Below, in pieces: positions 59,717-64,000 of a stretch of DNA of 64,000 bases (positions are counted from its first letter, which is position 1; every line of letters starts with the position of its first letter). Origin of the DNA: Novosphingobium sp. ERN07 (GTDB lineage Bacteria; Pseudomonadota; Alphaproteobacteria; Sphingomonadales; Sphingomonadaceae). Position numbers and translations under genes: made by a program. The DNA lies in assembly GCF_012641335.1 (NCBI RefSeq), contig NZ_JABAID010000003.1, forward strand, positions 248,001 to 312,000, written 5' to 3'. A model generated the notes under the pieces. The model searched no databases. It had not been told where the DNA came from and saw nothing but the letters and a program-made list of their open reading frames with translations.

Positions 59717-61148
59717 GACGCAGTTGTTCCCGGTCCGCCAAGGCCGCCACAAGCTCTGCCTGCGCGGCGGCGTGGCGGTAGTTTGCGTCGATTTCGCGGA
59801 TCGTGGCATCAGCCAACGATTCCTCGCGCAGGTTGACCAGCAGGAAGTCGCTCGCTCCCAAAGTGAACCGCCGCCGCTCCGCCTCGGCCATGCGGCGGGC
59901 GAGGGCGGCCTCTGCCGTTGCCAGCCCGGCCAGCTTTTCCGCACCGCCCACCTGCGTGCGCAGATTGGCGATTTCCACGCCGATTTGTTCCTCCAGAAAG
60001 CGAAGGCGCACTTGCAGCGCATCCTGCTCTGCCGCCACTTCGGCAATCCGGCCTTTTGCCGCGCGTTGTTCCAGCGGCACCGAAAAGCGCAGGCCCACCG
60101 CGCCTTCCAGCGGGCGGCGGACGGGCGATCCGGGGCCGAAGTCCTTTGAAGCCTCTGCCCGAACATCAAGCCGCGGCTTCAGTTCGTTGGCGGCAAGGCT
60201 GGCGCGGATGCCCGCCTGTTCGATCCGCGTGACCAGCGCCTGCAAATCAGGCCGCCCGGCAATCGCCGCGCTTTGATCAACAAGGCGCGGGGTGACGCCA
60301 TCGGTCAGGCGTGGGGGCAGACGGTCTGCGGTGGGGATCACCGGCTGCCCCAGACCATCGCGCAGGAACAGCGACAGCGCATTGGCTTGCAATTGCAGGT
60401 TCTGTTCGGCCTGCACCATCAGCGATTTGCGCCGCATGATGTTCTGCTGGTTTTCCACGCCAAGGATAGCAGGGCGCGCGCCGAGCTTGATCTGCTCCTC
60501 TATCGAGGCTTGCCGCGCTTCGGCCAGCTCGAACAGTTCGCGATAGATGCGCACGCGCAGGCCCGCCGCCACCCATTGCTGATAGGCCTCTATGGCGCGC
60601 CGCTGCACGCCGATGGCCACGAGATCGCGGTCCAGCGCGGCGAGTTCGATATCGCCCTCGGCAATGGCAACCCGCCCGCGCCGTTCGTCGATCATGCGAT
60701 CGCGCAGCAGCGAGAACACTGCGCCCGCTTTCAGTTCGCCAAGCTGGTTGGTGATCTGCTTTCCGTCATAGCTGGCAAAGCTGCCCGTCGAGACGCGATA
60801 CCCGCCATAAAGTTGCCCGCCGTTGTTCTGCATCGGCCGATAGGCGGAAACCTCGGCGGTAGAGCCGTCGTAATAGCCCAGCGGGCGGGTGTTGGCTTCG
60901 GCATTGAACACGAGGTCGAACGCGCCTTGCGCCGTAAGCGCGCGGGCATCGGCCTGCCGCTGGCGGGCCATCGCCTCGATGATCTGCGGGGCGTGGGTGG
61001 CCGACGATTCCAGCACATCGGCCAGCGTCAGTTCGCGCGCGGCTGGCGTGGCGGCGACGGGCTTTTCCTGTGCTCTTACGGGCACAGCGATACACGCCGC
61101 GCTGACCAAAAGCGCCAGCATGGTCCCTTTCGTCAGGGCGCGGATCAT
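59712..61148 (-). CDS. TolC-family outer-membrane efflux protein
   Basis: Outer-membrane channel component of 478 residues with a signal peptide (MIRALTKGTMLALLVSAACIA, cut near VRA). It has the usual two-fold helical repeat (LTLADVLESSATHAPQIIEAMA near the start, later RPDLQALVTRIEQAGIRAS) and LKPRLDVRAEASKDFG typical of TolC-like proteins. The ATG overlaps the HlyD stop by four bases. With the adaptor and ABC protein it forms a tripartite export system. The stop codon lies inside the 10-base periodic repeat. Confidence 0.86.
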   Translation of the reverse strand: MIRALTKGTMLALLVSAACIAVPVRAQEKPVAATPAARELTLADVLESSATHAPQIIEAMARQRQADARALTAQGAFDLVFNAEANTRPLGYYDGSTAEVSAYRPMQNNGGQLYGGYRVSTGSFASYDGKQITNQLGELKAGAVFSLLRDRMIDERRGRVAIAEGDIELAALDRDLVAIGVQRRAIEAYQQWVAAGLRVRIYRELFELAEARQASIEEQIKLGARPAILGVENQQNIMRRKSLMVQAEQNLQLQANALSLFLRDGLGQPVIPTADRLPPRLTDGVTPRLVDQSAAIAGRPDLQALVTRIEQAGIRASLAANELKPRLDVRAEASKDFGPGSPVRRPLEGAVGLRFSVPLEQRAAKGRIAEVAAEQDALQVRLRFLEEQIGVEIANLRTQVGGAEKLAGLATAEAALARRMAEAERRRFTLGASDFLLVNLREESLADATIREIDANYRHAAAQAELVAALADREQLRL

Positions 61149-62299
61149 TTGCCGTCCTCGCTCCCGTATTCGCTGTCATAGCCGGCGGACTTGCTGCCCT
61201 TGGCCTTGGTTCCCGCCTTGTCGGACAGGGCCTTGGCCGCCGTGCCCTTGTAGGGGCCGGGATCGACCGGGGTGGGGAATTCAAGCGGAAAGTCATTGAG
61301 TTGCCGCCACAATTCATAACCGATGGTCACGGTTTCCATCTGAATCCAGCCGCGCACCTTTGAACCGAGGCGGACAAAGTTGTTGTCAGGCCAGGCGGGC
61401 TTTCCGGGCATCGGCTCCACCAGAACGCGGAACAGCCCGCTGGTCTGCGCCGAAGGATCGATGGTCAGGACGCGGCCATCGAACATGCCCTGCGCCACGG
61501 AAGGCCAACCGCTGAACTGGATGGCGGGCCAGCCTTCGAAGTGCAGGCGCACCGGCTGCCCCTTGCGCACCAGCGCCACATCGCGGCCATCGACCAGCAG
61601 TTCGACCACGCGCTGCGCATTGTCGGGCGCGAGCGTTGCCAGCATGTCTCCGGCGCTGACCAGCGTGGCCCCGGCAGCGGTGTTGAGCGACTGGATGCGG
61701 CCATCGTGCGGCGCGCGGACAAGCTGCGCCGATTGCCGCCCCAGCGCGATGTCTACCTTGCTGAGCTTGGCGCGGGTTTCGGCCAGCTTGGCGTTGAGTT
61801 CGGCCACCTTGATCTGCGCGCCTTCGTAATCGCGCCGCGCCGCAAGGCCTTCGGCGTAAAGTTGCGAGTAGCGGTTCACATCAAGCCGGGCCGTAGCCAT
61901 CGCCTGCTCTGCGGCGGCAATCTGCGCAATCACCTGTTCGCGTTCAGCGCCAAGGCGCACGAGCAGATCGGGATCGTTATCGATGATGCGGGCTATAGGA
62001 TCGCCCTTTTTCACCTGCTGGCCATCAACCACGAACCACTTTTCCACGCGCCCCGGCACCAGCGCCGTCACCTGCTGCACCCGGTCTTCGGGATTGAGCG
62101 CGATAACCTCACCCCGTCCCGGCGCAGTCTGCACCCAGTTGACGAGAAACAGCAAGACCAGCAGCAAAGGAATGGTAACCGCGATCATCCGCCCCAGCAC
62201 GCGCGTGGTGCGCGGCACTTTGAGGCCGGAGAACGTGCGGAATGCGCCAAGATCGTGATGCCCGGCGCGATTGGCGAGCGGTTTGTTATCCGAAGCCAT
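61145..62299 (-). CDS. HlyD-family periplasmic adaptor
   Basis: Membrane-fusion protein of 384 residues: cytoplasmic N terminus, one membrane helix (MIAVTIPLLLVLLFLVNWV), a biotinyl-lipoyl-like segment (LVPGRVEKWFVVDGQQVKKGD), a coiled-coil hairpin of about 80 residues (REQVIAQIAAAEQAMATARL...) and the returning lipoyl half (VRAPHDGRIQSLNTAAGATL). A low-complexity lysine/serine tail (KAKGSKSAGYDSEYGSEDGK) ends it. It lies three bases after the ABC gene and connects it with the TolC-like channel. Confidence 0.89.
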   Translation of the reverse strand: MASDNKPLANRAGHHDLGAFRTFSGLKVPRTTRVLGRMIAVTIPLLLVLLFLVNWVQTAPGRGEVIALNPEDRVQQVTALVPGRVEKWFVVDGQQVKKGDPIARIIDNDPDLLVRLGAEREQVIAQIAAAEQAMATARLDVNRYSQLYAEGLAARRDYEGAQIKVAELNAKLAETRAKLSKVDIALGRQSAQLVRAPHDGRIQSLNTAAGATLVSAGDMLATLAPDNAQRVVELLVDGRDVALVRKGQPVRLHFEGWPAIQFSGWPSVAQGMFDGRVLTIDPSAQTSGLFRVLVEPMPGKPAWPDNNFVRLGSKVRGWIQMETVTIGYELWRQLNDFPLEFPTPVDPGPYKGTAAKALSDKAGTKAKGSKSAGYDSEYGSEDGK

Positions 62300-62302
62300 A
62301 TC

Positions 62303-64000
62303 TCAACGCTCCCCTGCGGCGAGTGGGACAATTTCCGCAAGGTCGGTCGCTTCGCGCTGAACGTCGGTGCCGATCCACAGCCATGAATCGCGGTGCAAGC
62401 CTTCGGGACGCTCGGTAAATTGCAGCACGGTGGTGCCGTGTTCGCGCAGGGCGGCCAGCACGCGATCAAGCCGGGCAGGAGGAATCATGTCATAAAGCGG
62501 GGACAGCATCAGCACGCGCGGGCGGACCAGCACGGCGCCTGCCAGTTTCAACGCCATCGTTTCTCCCACCGAAAGCGGCCAGCCAGTGCCTGAAAGCTTG
62601 GCATCCAGACCGCCTTCAAGCGCGCCGACGCGGCGATCCAGCCCGACGAGTTCCAGTGCCTCGATCATCGTTTCCGAGCGGCCCGGCGCGCTGAGACCAA
62701 GGTATTCACGCACGGTCATTTCCACGATTGTCGGACGATCCAGCACAATGACGTCGGATCGCAGGCGATACATGTCGAACGTGCCAAGATCGGCGCCGCC
62801 GACCGAAACGAACCCGCTTTCCGGCACGTCGAGCCGCTTGAGCAGGGTAACGAGGCAGCGTTCCACACCCGGCGCGGCCAGCACGCCCACTTGCGCACCT
62901 GCGGGCACGGCAAAATCGAAGCGTTGCCCGGCATGGCGCACATCGCGCAGGCGGATCGCGCCATCGGGCGGCGAAGGCGCATCGGCATGAACCGGCGCTT
63001 CCTGCGGGATTTCCCAGAACAGGTGCAGTTCTTCAAGGCTGGCAGACAGATCGTAGAACACTTCCAGATAAGTGCCGAGTTGCGCAATGCCGTAGAACAC
63101 GCCCGACAGGATCAGTTCGGCAGCCACGAGTTGCCCGATGGACAGTTCGCCCTGCAGGATCAGCCATCCCCCCATCGCCAGCAGGCTCGCGCTGGCAAAG
63201 GCATAAAGCAGCAGCAAAGCGATGGTCTGGCTGAAGGTTGAGCGGAAATGCCGGCGATGTGCGGCAACATACCCTGCGGTCGCCTCTTCGGATCGTTCGA
63301 TGGCATAGGCCATATGGCGACTGGATTTGTAGATGCCGTTGGAATTGCCGACCGTGCCCAGCCAATGCGCGGTGGCGTGCTTGGCGTGGCTTTTGGCCAC
63401 GGCGCTGGCGATGGAGGCATTGGCCCAGATGCGCCAGATCACCAGCACGGTCAGCACCAGCACCAGATTGAAGGCGAGGAAGAAGGGGTGATAGAAGCTC
63501 GTCACCACCAGACCGACGATGCTTTGCAGCACGATGGTGAACCCGGCGATGAGCAGGCTGGTAAGCGATTTCTGCACCAGCCCCATATCGAAGAATCGGT
63601 TGAACAGATCGCCGCGCCGCGAATCCACAAAGAACGGGTTCTGCGCATGAACCGCCCGCAGCGTGATTTCCCCCACGAGCCGGGCAAAGAAGCGCCGTTC
63701 GAACATGGCGAGCAAGTGGACCCGGAACGCGCTGAGCACGCCTGCCAGCAGCAGCAGCGCCAGCAGAATCGCCGCCAGCGTGAGCAATGGCGCGGGCAGG
63801 GCGGTGTTGGCCACCGAATTGATCAGCAATTGCACCGAAATCGGCGTTGCCAGCGACAGCAGCGATATCGCCACGCCATAGAGCAAGGCCAACCGCACGA
63901 ATCCTGCATCAGGGCCAAGCACCTGCCGCGCCCAGCGCAGAAAATCGCGGAAACGCGGGGGATTGTGATGCGTCGCGCCAGTTGCGGCGTGGGCATTCGG
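62303..64000 (-). CDS. ABC-exporter-like protein with degenerate ATPase (5' end beyond window)
   Basis: At least 565 residues; the frame stays open to the window end, so the N terminus is missing. A type-1-secretion-like membrane domain with about six helices is clear, including the HAQNPFFVDSRRGDLFNRFFDMG loop. The ATPase half lacks the usual motifs: the Walker A region reads LAAPGVERCLVTLLKRL without GKS/T, the signature reads LSVGETMALKLAG, and the Walker B region VLMLSPLYD lacks the DE pair. It may therefore not hydrolyse ATP itself and might pair with an active subunit encoded upstream of the window. Confidence 0.85.
   Translation of the reverse strand, partial: PNAHAATGATHHNPPRFRDFLRWARQVLGPDAGFVRLALLYGVAISLLSLATPISVQLLINSVANTALPAPLLTLAAILLALLLLAGVLSAFRVHLLAMFERRFFARLVGEITLRAVHAQNPFFVDSRRGDLFNRFFDMGLVQKSLTSLLIAGFTIVLQSIVGLVVTSFYHPFFLAFNLVLVLTVLVIWRIWANASIASAVAKSHAKHATAHWLGTVGNSNGIYKSSRHMAYAIERSEEATAGYVAAHRRHFRSTFSQTIALLLLYAFASASLLAMGGWLILQGELSIGQLVAAELILSGVFYGIAQLGTYLEVFYDLSASLEELHLFWEIPQEAPVHADAPSPPDGAIRLRDVRHAGQRFDFAVPAGAQVGVLAAPGVERCLVTLLKRLDVPESGFVSVGGADLGTFDMYRLRSDVIVLDRPTIVEMTVREYLGLSAPGRSETMIEALELVGLDRRVGALEGGLDAKLSGTGWPLSVGETMALKLAGAVLVRPRVLMLSPLYDMIPPARLDRVLAALREHGTTVLQFTERPEGLHRDSWLWIGTDVQREATDLAEIVPLAAGER

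Noticed and set aside
59712..64000. Full type 1 secretion system with a linked RTX substrate
   Set aside because: No glycine-rich nonapeptide repeat protein is encoded in the window, and the ABC subunit is incomplete and degenerate, so only a generic TolC/HlyD/ABC export system is called.

Overview
The window looks like chromosomal or megaplasmid DNA of an alphaproteobacterium of the order Sphingomonadales (Novosphingobium/Sphingobium-like). It is GC-rich, has tightly packed operons with four-base ATGA/GTGA overlaps, large TonB-dependent receptors, a GH106 rhamnosidase and many aromatic and sugar catabolic genes. This placement rests on gene content only. I saw no rRNA, tRNA, IS element or CRISPR array.

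Layout. (1) 46-8179: complete L-rhamnose catabolism: RhaT symporter, L-lactate dehydrogenase, rhamnulokinase, a fused rhamnulose-1-phosphate aldolase/lactaldehyde dehydrogenase, an exported esterase and rhamnose isomerase. The two arms diverge around a strong palindrome (3724-3755). (2) 8250-13996: exported GH106 alpha-L-rhamnosidase, a LysR regulator and an exported GH1 beta-glucosidase, with a LysR-type dyad just before the GH1 gene. (3) 14059-15343: an esterase and a small membrane protein. (4) 15604-24338, minus strand: an aromatic ring-cleavage module (SDR, MFS carrier, Rieske oxygenase, amidohydrolase, flavin hydroxylase, GlcG-like protein, extradiol dioxygenase, FAH-family hydrolase), with a tiny exported-peptide gene whose ribosome binding site lies in a perfect hairpin. 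(5) 24391-28049: a triple-CheW protein and a soluble four-PAS chemoreceptor. (6) 28202-29974: DUF885 metallohydrolase. (7) 29982-40012: GMC oxidoreductase, a small protein resembling the beta subunit of C-glycoside deglycosidase, its TIM-barrel alpha subunit, two Hyi-like isomerases, two exported esterases, ThuA and a GPH sugar symporter. (8) 40195-46755: enoyl-CoA hydratase, a transmembrane chemoreceptor, a TonB receptor and DUF2332. (9) 46793-52856: malonate module (MatC, MatB, GntR regulator) plus another TonB receptor. (10) 52949-56906: OtsB-GH15-OtsA trehalose operon. (11) 57424-59669: acyl-CoA dehydrogenase plus APH-like kinase. (12) 59712-64000: TolC/HlyD/ABC export system, cut by the window end.

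Reading of the whole (inference): regions 1-7 can be read as a plant flavonoid-glycoside utilisation island. O-linked rhamnose and glucose would be removed by GH106 and GH1, rhamnose carried to pyruvate, a phenolic ring opened by the flavin hydroxylase and extradiol dioxygenase, and C-linked glucose released after 3-oxidation by the alpha/beta deglycosidase pair. Chemoreceptors, TonB receptors and malonyl-CoA synthetase nearby would fit sensing, uptake and disposal of ring fragments. Substrates are not proven by sequence alone.
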